A stretch of DNA of 64,000 nucleotides. It comes from Eriocheir sinensis (lineage: Eukaryota; Arthropoda; Malacostraca; Decapoda; Varunidae). The stretch's first letter is position 1, and every line of letters starts with the position of its first letter. Shown here piece by piece: positions 14,063 to 29,365 of the stretch. Position numbers and translations under genes: made by a program. The DNA lies in the NCBI RefSeq assembly GCF_024679095.1, contig NW_026111831.1, positions 1,965,786 through 2,029,785 on the forward strand, written 5' to 3'. The notes under the pieces were generated by a model. That model saw nothing but the letters and a program-made list of their open reading frames with translations. It was not told where the DNA came from and did no database searches.

Positions 14063-17000
14063 GTATCAAAATAAATAAACAAAATAGCAATAAAATAATG
14101 TAAATTTGTATGAGAAAACGTATACAAATACACATAAAATAACGCAAATCTCAAAAAAAATATGTGTACAAAAATGCACATAAAATAAAGTAAATTTGCA
14201 AATTTGTATTGAAATAGATATGCAAAATACATATAAAACAATGTAAATTTGTTTCAAAATATATATACGAATACACATAAAATAACGTAGATTTCTATAA
14301 AAATATATACAAAATACACATAAAATGAAGTAAATACGTATAAAAAAATGAATACAAAAATACATAAAAATCGTATCAAAATAAATAAACAAAATACCAG
14401 TAAAAGAATGTGTATTTGTAAAAATATAAATATACAAAATACACATAAAATATCGTAAATTTGTATAAAACTATATACAAAAATACACAGAAGTAATTAA
14501 ATTTGTATGAAAATATATATACAAAATACAGCTAAAAAAAGCTAAATTTGAATTGAAATGTACATACAAAATACATAAAATAATTTAAATCTGTATCAAA
14601 ATATTTATACAAATACATATAATAACGTAGATTTGTTTAAAAATATATAAACAAAATACACATTAAGTAATGTAAAAACGTAAAAAATAATATTTACAAA
14701 ATACACATAAAAAAATAAAAATAGTATCAAAATAAATAAAAAAAATAATAATAAAATAATGTAAATTTGTATGAAAACATATACAAATAACGCAATTTTC
14801 TATAAAATATATGTACAAAATGCACATAAAATAAAGTAAATTTGCAAAAAATATATATACAAAACAAACACTAAATAATGTAAATGCGTACATATAAAAT
14901 AAACTATATACAAAATACACATAAAATTAGGTAAATTTGTATTGAAATACATATACAAAATACACATCATATAATGTAAATTTGATTGAAAATATATAAA
15001 CAAATACACTTAAAATAACGTAAATTTGTATAAAATATATATGCTAGATACACATTAAATAATGTAAATGTGTATAAAAAATATATATACAAAAAACAAA
15101 TAGAATAATGTAAAATCGTATCAAAATAAATACACAGAATATCAATAAAATAATGTAAATTTGTATGAAAATAAAGACGCAAAATTCCCAAAAATTATCG
15201 CATTTTTTATAAAAATATATTTACCAAAATACACATAAAATATTTAATTTTGTATTGAAATAAATACACAAAATGCACATACAATAAGGTAAATTTGTAT
15301 TGAAAGAGATATTCAAAAATACATATAAAACAATGTAAATTTGTTTCAAAATATATATACGAATACAAATAAAAAAACGTAGATTTCTATAAAAATATAT
15401 ATACAAAATACACATAAAATTAAGTAAATACGTATAAAAAAATGTATACAAAATACACATAAAATAATGTAAACTCGAATTAAAATAAATAATAAATTTG
15501 AATGAAAATATAAATATACAAAATACACATACAAAATAAACAGGTATATTTGTATAAAATATATGTACAAAATACACATTAAATATTGTAAATTTATTTG
15601 AAAATATATATACAAATACACATAAAATAATGTAAATTTGTATCAAAATATATATTCAAAATAAATAAAATAATGTAAATTTGTATAAAAATATATATAC
15701 AAAATACATAAAAATAATGTATTTTTATAAAATATAAATAACAAAATACACATAAAATAATTATATTTGAATGAAAATAAATATACAAAATACACATAAC
15801 ATAAGTAAAATTTGTATTAAAATATATACAAAAATACCCAGAATTAATTTGAGTTTATATGAAAATAGATATACAAAATACACATAAAATGGGGTACATT
15901 TCTTTTGAAATATATATACAAAATAAACATAAAATATTGTAAATTTGTATAAAATATATATACAAAATACATATAAAATAATGTAAATTTGTATGAAAAT
16001 AAATAAACAAAATATCATGAAAATAATGTAAATTTGTATGAAAATAGATAATAGATAATAAATTTGTATGAAAATATATGCAAGATACACATTAAATAAT
16101 GTAAATGTGTATAAAAAAAAATATATACAAAAAACAAATAGAATAATGTAAAATCGTATCAAAATAAATACACAGAATATCAATAAAATAATGTAAATTT
16201 GTATGAAAATAAAGATGAAAAAAAAACATAAAATAGCGCATTTTTTATAAAAATATATATAACAAAATACACATAAAATATTTAAATTTGTATTGAAATG
16301 AATATACAAAATGCATACAGTAAGGTAAATTTGTATTGAAAGAGATATTCAAAAATACATATAAAACAATGTAAATTTGTTTCAAAATATATATACGAAT
16401 ACACATAAAAAACGTAGATTTCTATAAAATATATATACAAAATACATATAAAATTAAGTAAATACGTATAAAAAAATGTATTCAAAATACACATAAAATA
16501 ATGTAAATTCGAATTAAAATAGATAAACAAAATACCAATAAAAGAATGTGTATTTGTATAAATATAAATATTAAAAATAAACATAAAAAATAAACATAAA
16601 ATAAGGTAAATTTGTATAAAATATATGTACAAAATACACATAAATAATGTAAATTTATATGAAAATATATATACAAATACACATAAAATAATGAATTTGT
16701 ATAAAATATATATACAAAATAAATATTAAATAATGTAAGAGCGTATCAAAATATATATACAAAGTACATATAAAATGAAAATTAAGATGCAAAATGCCTA
16801 TAAAATAACGCATTTTTTATTTATAAAATTATATACCAAAATACACATCAATATTTGAATTTGTATTAAAATAAATATACAAAATGCACATACAATATGG
16901 TAAATTTGTATTGAAAAAGATATGCAAAATACATATAAAACAATGTAAATTTGTTTCAAAATATATATAGGAATTCACATAAAATAACGTAGATTTCTAT

Positions 17001-19490
17001 AAAAATATATATACAAAATAAACATAAAATTAAGTAAATACGTATAAAAAATGTATACAAAATACACATAAAATAATGTAAACTCGTCTAAATGTAAATA
17101 AACAATATACCAATAAAAGAATGTGTATTTGTATAAATATAAATATACAAAATGCACATAAAATAACGTAAATTTATATAAAACTATATACATAAAATAA
17201 CGCAAATTTCTATAAAAATATATGTACAAAAATGAACATTAGATAAATTTGCATAAAAATATATATACAAAACACACATTAGATAATGTAAATGAGTATA
17301 AAAATATGTATACAAAATACCTATGAAATAATCTAAATTCGTATCGAATTAAATTAAGAAATACCAATAAAATAATGTAATTTTGGATGAAAATATATAT
17401 ACAAAATACACATAAAATAACCTAAATACAAATACAAATCTACCCATAAAATAATTTAAAATTGAATGAAATAAATATACAAAATAAACATAAAATAAGG
17501 TAAATTTGTAATGAAATATATGAAAAAATACACATAAAATAATATAAATTTGTATGAAAATATATATATAAATACACATTAAATAACATGAATTTGTATA
17601 AAATTTGTATCAAAATATATACTTATACACAATAAAACAACGTAATTTTTTTAAGAAAATGTAAATACAAAATACACATAAAATAATTTAAATACGTAGA
17701 AAAATATATATACAAAAAACACCTAAAATAATGTAAATATGTAAGAAAATATATAAACAAATGCACATAAAATAATGTAAATTTGGATAAAATATATATA
17801 CAAAATGAACATTAAATAATGTATATATGTATAAAAAAAAATATATACAAAAAACACATAGAATAATGTTAAATCGAATCAAAATAAATAAAGAGAATAT
17901 CAATAAAATAATGTAAATTTGTATCAAAATAAAGATGCAAAATATCCATATAATAACGCATATTTGCATAAAAATATATATACAAAAATACATATAAAAT
18001 AATTAAATTTGTATTAAAATAAATATACAAAATGTACGTACAATAAAGTAAATTTGTATTGAAATAGATATGCAAAATACGCATCAATAATGTAAATTTG
18101 TATCAAAATATATATACGAATACTCATAAAATAGAGTAAATTTCTATGAAAATATACATACAAAATAGATATACAAAATACACATATAACTAGTTAAATT
18201 TGTATTTAAATACATGTACAAAAAACACATAAAATAATGTAGATTTGTATGAAATGAAAACAAATACATTTTATATAAAATATATATACAAAATACACAG
18301 AGAATAATGTAAAATCATATCAAAATAAATACACAGAATATCAATAAAATAATGTAAATTTGTATGAAAATAAAGATGCAAAATACCCATAAAATAAAGC
18401 ATATTTTTAAAAAAATACTTATACAAAAATACACATAGATTAATCAAATTTGTATTAAAATTAATATACAAAATGCAAATACAATAAGGTAAATTTGTAT
18501 TGAAGAAATATGCAAAATACACATAAAACAATGTAAATTTGTTTCAAAATATATATACGAATACACATAAAATAACGTAGATTTCTATAGAAATATAAAC
18601 AAAATACACTTGAAATAATGTAAATACGTATAAAAATATATATACAAAATACATATTAAATAATGTTCATTCGTGTCAAAATAAATAAAAAAATATCATG
18701 AAAAGAATGTGTATTTGTATGAAAATAGATATACAAAATACACATAAAATAACCTAAATTTGTATAAAACTATATACAAAAATACACAAAAATAATTTAA
18801 ACTTGTATGAAAATAAATATACAAAAAACATATAAAATTAGGTAAATTTGTATTGAAATACATATACAAAATACACATAAAATAATGTAAATTTGAATGA
18901 AAATATATAAACATATAGACTTAAAATAATGTAGATTTGTATCAAATATATATACAAAAAACACATTAAATAATGTAAATATGTATAAGAAAATATATTC
19001 AAAACACAAATAAAATAAAGAAAAATCGTATCAAAATAAATACAGAAAATATTAATAAAATAATATAAATTTGTATGAAAATTAAAATGCAAAATACCTA
19101 TAAAATAACGCATTTTTTTTATAAAAATATATATACGAAAAAACATAAAATATTTGATTTTGTATTAAAATAAATAGATATACAAAATACACATAAAATA
19201 AGCTTAATTTGAATTGAAATATATATACAAAATACATAAAATAATGTAAATTTGTATCAAAATACTTATACAAATACACATATAATAACGTAAATTTGTA
19301 TAAAAATATATAAACAAAATACACATTAAATAATGTAAATACGTATAAAAAAAATGTTCAAAATACAGAAATAATCATGTATTTCGTATCAAAATAAATA
19401 GACAAAATACCAATAAAATATTGTAAATTTCTATGAGAAAACATATACAAAATACACATAATTAACGCAAATATCAATAAAAATAGATAT
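14063..19490 (-). repeat. Satellite block 8, T-rich strand = -
   Basis: Positions 14200-15230 match 30040-31100 directly (offset 15820-15872), including the rare variant CCAAAAATTATCGC. Positions 16783-19490 match 33763-36470 at a constant offset of about 16980. An isolated marker, AATAGATAATAGATAATAAA, lies at about 16045. The right edge is one of four copies of the ATATAATATAATATATTTT junction. Confidence 0.92.
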
Positions 19491-19595
19491 AATATAATAT
19501 ATTTTCATACATATTTAAAATATTTAATGTATATTTTGTATATATATTTTTTCCAAATTTACGTTATTTTATATGTATTTGTTTATATATTTTCA
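16783..19595. repeat. 2.8-kb direct duplication, copy A
   Basis: Matches 33763-36690. The offset is 16980 at TTAAGATGC (16792/33772) and 16978 at GACAAAATACC (19401/36379), so almost no net indel over 2.6 kb. It spans one orientation switch. Confidence 0.88.
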
Positions 19596-19657
19596 TACAA
19601 ATTTACATTATTTTAATTACATTATTTAATGTGTATCTTGCATATATATTTTATACA
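19491..19657 (+). repeat. Satellite block 9, short + segment
   Basis: About 3.5 monomers. Its left 100 bp continue the duplication with 36475-36690. That other copy has gained a TA microsatellite at 36517-36639, which is absent here. The right edge is TTTTATACAAAAATATATAT, where the middle of one monomer folds directly into the middle of a reverse monomer. Confidence 0.9.
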
Positions 19658-21006
19658 AAAATATATATACCAAAATACACATAAAAAATTAAATTTGTAT
19701 TAAAATAAATATACAAAAAACACATACAATAAGGTAAATTTGTATTGAAATAGATATGCAAAATACATATTAAACAATGTAAATTTGTTTAAAAATATAT
19801 ATACGAATACACATGAAATAACGTAGATTTCTATAAAAATACATATACAAAATACACATAATATTAAGTAAATACGTATAAAAAAATGTATACAAAATAC
19901 ACATAAAATAATGTAAATTCGTATAAATGTAAATAAACAATATACCAATAAAAGAATGTGTATTTGTATAAATATAAATATACAAAATGCACATAAAATA
20001 ACGTAAATTTATATAAAACTATATACATAAAATAACGCAAATTTCTATAAAAATATATGTTCAAAAATGAACTTAAAATAAATTTGCAATAAAATATATA
20101 TACAAAACACACTTTAGATAATGTAAATGAGTATAAAAATACGTATACAAAATACCTATGAAATAATCTAAACTCGTATCGAATTAAATTAAGAAAATAC
20201 CAATAAAATAATGTAATTTTGCATGAAAATATATTTACAAAATACACATAAAATATACTAAAAACAAATACAAATATGCACATAAAATAATTTAAAAGTG
20301 AATGAAATAAATATAAAAAAATAAAAATAAAATAAGGTAACCTAAAGATAACCTAAGATAACCTAAATACAAATACAAAAATACACATTAAATAATTTAA
20401 AATTGTATGAAATAAATATACAAAATAAACAAAAAATAAGGTAAATTTGTAATAAAATATATGTAAGAATACACATAAAATAATATAAATTTGTATGAAA
20501 ATATATATACGAATACACATAAAATAACATGAATTTGTATAAAATTTGTTTCAAAATATATACGAATACACACAATAAACTAACATAATTTTTTATGAAA
20601 ATGTATATATAAAATACACATAAAATAATTTAAATACGTAGAAAAATATATATACAAAATTCACATAAAATAATGTAAACTCGTAAAAAATTAAATACAC
20701 AAAATCCTAATAAAAGAATGTATATTTGTAGGAAAATATGTATACAAAAAACAAATAAAATAACTAAAATTTGTATGAAAATATATACAAAAATACACAA
20801 AAATAATTTAAATTTGTTTGAAAATAGATATGCAAAATACACATGAAGTTAGGCAGATTTGTATTGAAATTCATATACAAAACTCACATAAAATAATGTA
20901 AATTTGTATGAAAATATATAAACAAATACATATAAAATAACGTAAATTTGGATAAAATATATATACAAAATATACATTAAATATTTTAAATATGTATATA
21001 AATATA
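19658..21006 (-). repeat. Satellite block 10, T-rich strand = -
   Basis: Positions 20040-21006 match 26410-27282 directly (offset about 6.3 kb), and the match runs on through the junction into the next block. A small local expansion at 20337-20370 repeats GATAACCTAA three times and is absent from the 26.6-kb copy. Confidence 0.92.
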
Positions 21007-22374
21007 TTATATTATATATATTTTTATACTTTATGTGTATTTTATATATGTTTTCTCATAGAAATTTACATTATTTTATTGGTATTTTGTCTATTTATTT
21101 TGATACGAATTACATGATTATTTTTGTATTTTGTACATTTTTTTATACGTATTTACATTATTTAATGTGTATTTTGTTTATATATTTTTATACAACTTTA
21201 CGTTATTATATGTGTATTTGTATAAGTATTTTGATACAAATTTACATTATTTTATGTATTTTGTATATATATTTCAATTCAAATTTAGCTTATTATATGT
21301 GTATTTTGTATATCTATTTATTTTAATACAAAATCAAATATTTTATGTTTTTTCGTATATATATTTTTATAAAAAATGCGTTATTTTATGGGTATTTTGC
21401 ATCTTAATTTTCATACAAATTTACATTATTTTATTAATATTTTCTGTATTTATTTTGATACGATTTTACATTATTTTAATTGTGTTTTGTATATATTTTT
21501 TTTATACATATTTACATTATTTCATGTGTTTTTTGTATATATATTTGATACATATTTACGTTATTTTAAGTTATTTTATGTGTATTTGTTTATATATTTT
21601 GACACAAATTTACAATATTTTATGGGTATTTTGTATATATATTTCAAAAGAAATTTACCTAGTTTTATGTGTATTTTGAATATCTATTTTCATACAAACT
21701 CAAAATATTTTTATGTATTTTTGTATATATTTCAATACAAATTTTAGTTATGTTATGTGTATTTTGTAAATCGATTTTCATTCAAATATATATTATTTTA
21801 TTGGTATTTTGTTGATTTATATTCATACGAATTTACATTATTTTATATGTATTTTGTATATATATTTTTATACGCATTTACATTACTTAATATTTATTTT
21901 GAATATATAATTTTATACAAATTCATGGTATTTTATGTGTATTTGTATATATATTTTCATATAAATTTACATTATTTTATGTGTTTTTTGTACATATATT
22001 TCATTACAAATTTACCTTATTTTATGTTTATTTTGTATGTGTATTTTGTACATTTATATTTATACCAATACACATTCTTTTATTGGTATTTTGTTTATTT
22101 ATTTTGTTTCGAATTTACATTATTTTATGTGTATTTTGTTTACATTTTTATACGTATTTACTTAATTTTATGTGTATTTATATATATTTTATAGAAATCT
22201 ATGTTATTTTATGTGTATTCGTATATATATTTTGAAACAATTTTACATTGTTTTATATGTATTTTTGCATATCTCTTTCAATAGAAGTTTACCTTATTGT
22301 ATGTGCATTTTGTATATTTATTTCAATACAAATTCAAATATTTTATGTGTATTTTGGTATATATATTTTTATAA
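21007..22374 (+). repeat. Satellite block 11, T-rich strand = +
   Basis: It starts in the near-palindromic TATTATATTATATATA junction shared with about 19490, 27280 and 36472. Positions 21007-21570 match 27283-27855. Positions 21590-22230 carry monomers with CAAAAGAAATTTACC and CATGGTATTTTATG, also found at 39360-39830, 48660-49130 and 62890-63360. The right edge TTTTTATAAGAATAAAC coincides with the left end of the 2.7-kb duplication. Confidence 0.92.
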
Positions 22375-25060
22375 GAATAAACAAAATATCAATAAAATAA
22401 TGTAAAATTTGTATGAGAAAACATATACAAATACATATAAAATAACGCTAATTTCTATAAAAATATATGTCCAAAAATGAACATAAAATAAAGTAGCTTT
22501 GGATAAAAATATATATAGAAAACACACATTAAATAATGTAAATGCGTACGTAAAATAACCTAAATTTGTATAAAACTATATACAAAAATACACAAAAATA
22601 ATTTAAATTTGTCTGAAAAGAAATATACAAAATACACATAAAATTAGGTTAATTTTTATTGAAATACATATACAAAATACACATAAAATAATGTAAATTT
22701 GAAAGAAAATATATAAACAAATACACATATAATAACGTAAATTTGTATGAAATATATATACAAAATACACATTAAATTATGTAAATATGTATAAAAAAAT
22801 ATATACAAAACACAAATAGAATAATGTAAAATCGTATCAAAATATATACGCAGAATATTAATAAAATAATGTAAATTTGTATGAAAATTAAGATGCAAAA
22901 TACCTATAAAGTAACGCATTTTTTATAAAATTATTGATACCAAAATACACATAAAATATTTGAACTTGTATTAAAATAAATATACAAAATGCACATTCAA
23001 TAAGGTAAATTTGTATTGAAATAGATATGCAAAATACATATAAAATAATGTAAATTTGTTTCAAAATATATATACGAATACACATTAAATAACGTAGATT
23101 TCTATAAAAATACATATACAAAATACACATAAAATTAAGTAAATACGTATAAAAAAATGTATACAAAATACACATAAAATAATGTAAATTCGTATAAATG
23201 TAAATAAACAATATACCAATACAAGAATGTGTATTTGTATAAATATAAATATACAAAATGCACATAAAATAACGTAAATTTATATAAAACTATATACATA
23301 AAATAACGCAAATTTCTATAAAAATATATGTACAAAAATGAACATTAAATAAATTTGCATAAAAATATATATACAAAACACACATTAGATAATGTAAATG
23401 AGTATAAAAATATGTATACAAAATACCTATGAAATAATCTAAATTTGTATAGAATTAAATTAAGAAATACCAATAAAATAATCTAATTTTGGATGAAAAT
23501 ATATATACAAAATACACGTAAAATAACCTAAATACAAATACAAATATACACATAAAATAATTTAAAATTGAATGAAATAAATAAACAAAATAAACATAAA
23601 ATAAGATAAATTTGTAACGAAATATATGAAAAATTACATAAAATAATACAAATTTGTATGAAAATATATATACAAATACACATTAAATAACATGAATTTG
23701 TATAAAATTTTAATCAAAATATATACTTATACACACAATAAAATAACGTAGTTTTTTTTATGAAAATGTATATACAAAATACACATAAAATAATTTAAAT
23801 ACGTAGAAAAATATATATACAAAAAACATAAAATAATGTAAATATGTATGAAAATATATAAACAAATACACATAAAATAATGTAAATTTGGATAAAATAT
23901 ATATACAAAATGAACATTAAATAATGTATATATGTATAAAAAAAATATATACAAAAAACACATGGAATAATGTTAAATCGTATCAAAATAAATAAAGAGA
24001 ATATCAATAAAATAATGTAAATTTATATGAAAATAAAGATGCAAAATATCCATATAATAACGCATATCTGCATAAAAATATATATACAAAAATACATATA
24101 AAATAATTAAATTTGTATTAAAATAAATATACAAAATGCACGTACAATAAAGTAAGTTTGTATTGAAAGAGATATGCAAAATACACATTAATAATGTAAA
24201 TTTGTATCAAAATATATATACGAATACTCATAAAATAGAGTAAATTTCTATGAAAATATACATACAAAATAGATATACAAAATACACATATAACTAGTTA
24301 AATTTGTATTTAAATACATGTACAAAAAACACATAAAATAATGTAGATTTGTATAAAATGAAAACAAATACATTTTATATAAAATATATATATACAAAAT
24401 ACACATAGAATAATGTAAAAACATATCAAAATAAATACACAGAATATCAATAAAATAATGTAAATTTGTAAGAAAATAAAAATGGAAAATACCCATAAAA
24501 TAAAGCATATTTTTATAAAAATACATATACAAAAATACACATAGATTAATCAAATTTGTATTAAAATTAATATACAAAATGAACATACAATAAGATAAAT
24601 TTGTATTGAAAAAATATGCAAAATACACGTAAAACAATGTAAATTTGTTTTAAAATATATATACGAATACACATAAAATAACGCAGATTTCAATAGAAAT
24701 ATATATAAAAAATACACTTGAAATAATGTAAATACGTATAAAAATATATATACAAAATACACATTAAATAATGTTAATTCCTGTCAAAATAAATAAACAA
24801 AATATCATGAAAAGAATGTGTATTTGTAAGAAAATAGATATACAAAATACACATAAAATAACCTAAATTTGTATAAAACTATATACAAAAATACACAAAA
24901 ATAATTTAAACTTGTATGAAAATAAATATACAAAAAACATATAAAAATAGGTAAATTTGTATTGAAATACATATACAAAATACACTGAAAATAATGTAAA
25001 TTTGAATGAAAATATATAAACATATAGACTTAAAATTACGTAAATTTGTATCAAATATAC
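22375..25060 (-). repeat. Satellite block 12, T-rich strand = -; whole block duplicated
   Basis: The entire block is a copy of 33260-35938, with an offset of 10884 at the left end and 10881 at the right. It is also the reverse complement of much of 816-3600. Both block edges coincide with both duplication ends, so this 2.7-kb piece appears to have moved as one unit. The right junction contains ATACATGTAT. Confidence 0.93.
22376..25058 (-). repeat. 2.7-kb direct duplication (partner 33260-35938)
   Basis: The offset is 10884 near the left end and 10881 near the right. The rare variant AAAGTAGCTTTGGATAAAAA is shared. Confidence 0.9.
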
Positions 25061-25356
25061 ATGTATTTAAATACAAATTTAACTAATTATATGTGTATTT
25101 TGTATATCTATTTTCATACAAATTGAAATTTATTTTTTTGTTTTTTAGTATATACTTTTATTCAAATTTTCGTAATTTTATGTTTATTTTGTATATTTAT
25201 TTTCCTACAAATATACGTTCTTTTATCGGAATTTTGTTTATTTATTTTGATACGAATTTTCATTTTTTTAGGTGTATTTGATATATATATTTTTATACTT
25301 ATTTACATAATTTTATATATATTTTGAATATATATTTTCATAGAAATTTACTCTAT
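25061..25356 (+). repeat. Satellite block 13, short + segment
   Basis: About six monomers that are the reverse complement of about 5540-5830, including the rare variants TTTTATCGGAATTTTG and TTTCCTACAAATATACG. The right edge, CTCTATATGTATATAC, is the same breakpoint as the left edge of block 4 at about 5538. Confidence 0.91.
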
Positions 25357-27282
25357 ATGTATATACAAAAAAACACAAAAATAATTTAAATTTGTATGAA
25401 AATAAATATACAAAATACACATAAAATTAGGTAAATTTGTATTGAAATACATATACAAAATACACTTAAAATAATGTAAATTTGAATGAAATTATATAAA
25501 CAAATACACTTAAACTGACGTTAATTTGTATAAAATATATATAAAAAATACACATTAAATAATGAAAATATGTATAAAAAGATATATACAAAACACAAAT
25601 AGTATAATATAAAATCGTATCAAAATATATACACAGAATATTAATAAAATAATGTATATTTGTATGAAAGCTAAGATGCAAAATACCTATAAAATAACGC
25701 ATTTTTTTTTAAATTATATATACCAAAATACACATTAAATATTTGAATTTGTATTAAAATAAATATACAAAATGCACATACAATAAGGTAAATTTGTATT
25801 GAAATAGATATGCAAAAAACATATAAAACAATGTAAATTTGTTTCAAAATATATATACGAATACACATAAAATAACGTAGATTTCTATAAATATATATAC
25901 AGAAAATACAAATAAAATTAAGTAAATACGAAACAAAAATGTATTCAAAATACACATAAAATAATGTAAATTCGTATAAATATAAATAAACAAAATACCA
26001 ATAAGAGAATGTGTATTTGTATAAATATAAATATAAAAAATGCACATAAAATAACGTAAATTTGTATAAAACTATATTCAAAAATACACAGAAGTAATTA
26101 AATTTGTTTGAAAATAGATATACAAAATACACACAAAATAAGCTAAATTTGAATTGAAATATATTTACAAAATACATAAAATAAAGTAAATTCGTTTCAA
26201 AATACTTTTAACAAATACACATATAATAACGTAAATTTGTAAAAAAAAATATATAAACAAAATACACATTAAGTAATGTAAATAAGTATAAAAAAATATT
26301 TACAAAATACACCAATAATCAAGTCATTCATATCAAAATAAATAAACAAAAAACTAATTAAATAATGTAAATTTGTATGAGAAAACATATACAAAATACA
26401 CATAAAATAACGTTTTAAGTTTCTATAAAAATATATGTACAAAAATGCACATAAAATTAGTTTGCATAAAAAAATATATACAAAACACACATTAGATAAT
26501 GTAATTGAGTATAAAAATATGTATACAAAATACCTATGAAATAATCTAAATTCGTATCGAGTTAAATTAAGAAAATAACAATAAAATAATGTTATTTTGG
26601 ATGAATATATATATAGAAAACACACATAAAATAACCTAAATACAAATACAAATATACACATTAAATAATTTAAAATTGAATGAAATAAATATACAAAATA
26701 AACATAAAATAAGGTAAATTTGTAATGAAATGTATGTAAGAATACACATAAAATAATATAAATTTGTATAAAAATATATATACAAATACACATAAAATAA
26801 CATGAATTTGTATAAAATTTGTTTCAAAATATATACGAATACACACAATAAAATAACGTAAATTTTTATGAAAATGTATATATAAAATACATATAAAATA
26901 ATTTAAATACGTAGAAAAATATATATACAAAATACACATAAAATAATGTAAATTCATAAAAAAATAAATACACAAAATTCCAATAAAAGAATGTATATTT
27001 GTAGGAAAATATATATACAAAAAACAAATAAAATAACTAAAATTTGTATAAAAATATATACAAAAATACACAAAAAAAATTTAAATTTGTTTGAAAATAG
27101 ATATGCGAAATACAGATAAAGTTAGGCAAATTTGTATTGAAATACATATATAAAATTCACATAAAATAATGTAAATTTGTATGAAAATATATAAACAAAT
27201 ACATATAAAATAACGTAAATTTGGATAAAATATATATATAAAATATACATTAAATATTTTAAATATGTATAAAAATATATTA
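25357..27282 (-). repeat. Satellite block 14, T-rich strand = -
   Basis: Positions 26410-27282 match 20040-21006. Positions 25670-26180 carry the same monomer order as 22910-23290 and 33770-34160. It ends in the near-palindromic junction AAAAATATATTATATTATAT. Confidence 0.92.
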
Positions 27283-29365
27283 TATTATATATATTTTTAT
27301 TGATATTTGCGTTATTTATGAATATTTTGTATATGTTTTCTCATAGAAATTTACATTATTTTATTGGTATTTTGTCTATTTATTTTGATACGAATTAAAT
27401 GATTATTTGTGTATCTTGTACATTTTTTTTATACGTATTTACATTATTTAATGTGAATTTTGTTTATATATTTTTATACAAATTTACGTTATTATATGTG
27501 TATTTGTATAAGTATTTTGATACAAATTTACATTATTTTATATATTTTGTTTATATATTTCAATTCAAATTTAGCTTATTTAATGTGTATTTTGTATATC
27601 TATTTATTTTAATACAAAATCAAATATTTTATGTTTTTTCGTATATATATTTTTATAAAAAATGCATTATTTTATGGGTATTTTGCATCTTAATTTTCAT
27701 ACAAATTTACATTATTTTATTAATATTTTCTATATTTATTTTGATACGATTTTACATTATTTTATTTGTGTTTTGTATATATTTTTTTATACATATTTAC
27801 ATTATTTAATGTGTTTTTTGTATATATATTTGATACAAATTTACGTTATTTTAAGTCTATATGTTTATATATTTTCATTCAAATTTACATTATTTTATGT
27901 GTATTTTGTATATGTATTTCAATACAAATTTACCTAATTTTATATGTTTTTTGTATATTTATTTTCATACAAGTTTAAATTATTTTTGTGTATTTTTGTA
28001 TATAGTTTTATACAAATTTAGGTTATTTTATATGTATTTTCTATATCTATTTTCATACAAATACATTCTTTTCATGATATTTTGTTTATTTATTTTGACA
28101 CGAATTAACATTATTTAATGTGTATTTTCTATATATATTTTTATACGTATTTACATTATTTCAAGTGTATTTTGTTTATATATTTCTATAGAAATCTGCG
28201 TTATTTTATGTGTATTCGTATATATATTTTGAAACAAATTTATATTGTTTTATGTGTATTTTGCATATTTTTTTAATACAAATTTACCTTATTGTATGTG
28301 CATTTTGTATATTAATTTTAATACAAATTTGATTAATCTATGTGTATTGTTGTATATGTATTTTTATAAAAATATGCTTTATTTTATGGGTATTTTGCAT
28401 CTTTATTTTCATACAAATTTACATTATTTTATTGATATTCTGTGTATACATTTTGATATGATTTTACATTATTCTATGTGTATTTTGTATATATATTTTA
28501 TATAAAATGTATTTGTTTTCATTTCATACAAATCTACATTATTTTATGTGTTTTTGTACATGTATTTAAATACAAATTTAACTAGTTATATGTGTATTTT
28601 GTATATCTATTTTGTATGTATATTTTCATAGAAATTTACTCTATTTTATGAGTATTCGTATATATATTTTGATACAAATTTACATTATTAATGTGTATTT
28701 TGCATATCTATTTCAATACAAATTTACTTTATTGTACGTGCATTTTGTATATTTTTTTTAATACAAATTTAATTATTTTATATTTATTTTTGTATATATA
28801 TTTTTATGCAAATATGCGTTATTATATGGATATTTTGCATCTTTATTTTCATACAAATTTACATTATTTTATTGATATTCTCTTTATTTATTTTGATACG
28901 ATTTAACATTATTCTATGTGTTTTTTGTATATATTTTTTTATATATATATTTACATTATTTAATGTTAATTTTGTATATATTTTTTATCCAAATTTCATT
29001 ATTTTATGTGTATTTCTTTATATATTTTCATACATATTTACACTATTTTATGTGTTTTTTGTATATATATTTTCTACGTATTTAAATTATTTTATGTATT
29101 TTGTATATACATTTTCATAAAGAAATTACGTTATTTTATTGTGTGTATAAGTATATATTTTGATTAAAATTTTTACAAATTCATGTTATTTAATGTGTAT
29201 TTGTATATATATTTTCATACAAATTTATATTATTTTATGTGTATTTTTTCATATATTTCATTACAAATTTACATTATTTTATGTTTATTTTGTATATTTA
29301 TTTCATTCAATTTTAAATTATTTTATGTGTATATTTGTATTTGTATTTAGGTTATTTTATGTGTT
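27283..29365 (+). repeat. Satellite block 15, T-rich strand = +
   Basis: The reverse complement of 34345-36515 (and of 17350-19490), starting in the shared near-palindromic junction. Positions 27660-29360 also match 816-2520 directly. At 29365 (GTGTTAAATATATATACG) it flips abruptly to reverse order, with no transition sequence. Confidence 0.92.

Noticed and set aside
20337..20372. Telomere-like TTAGG/AACCT words
   Set aside because: Only three words separated by other bases, not a pentamer array, and explained by slippage of a monomer end.
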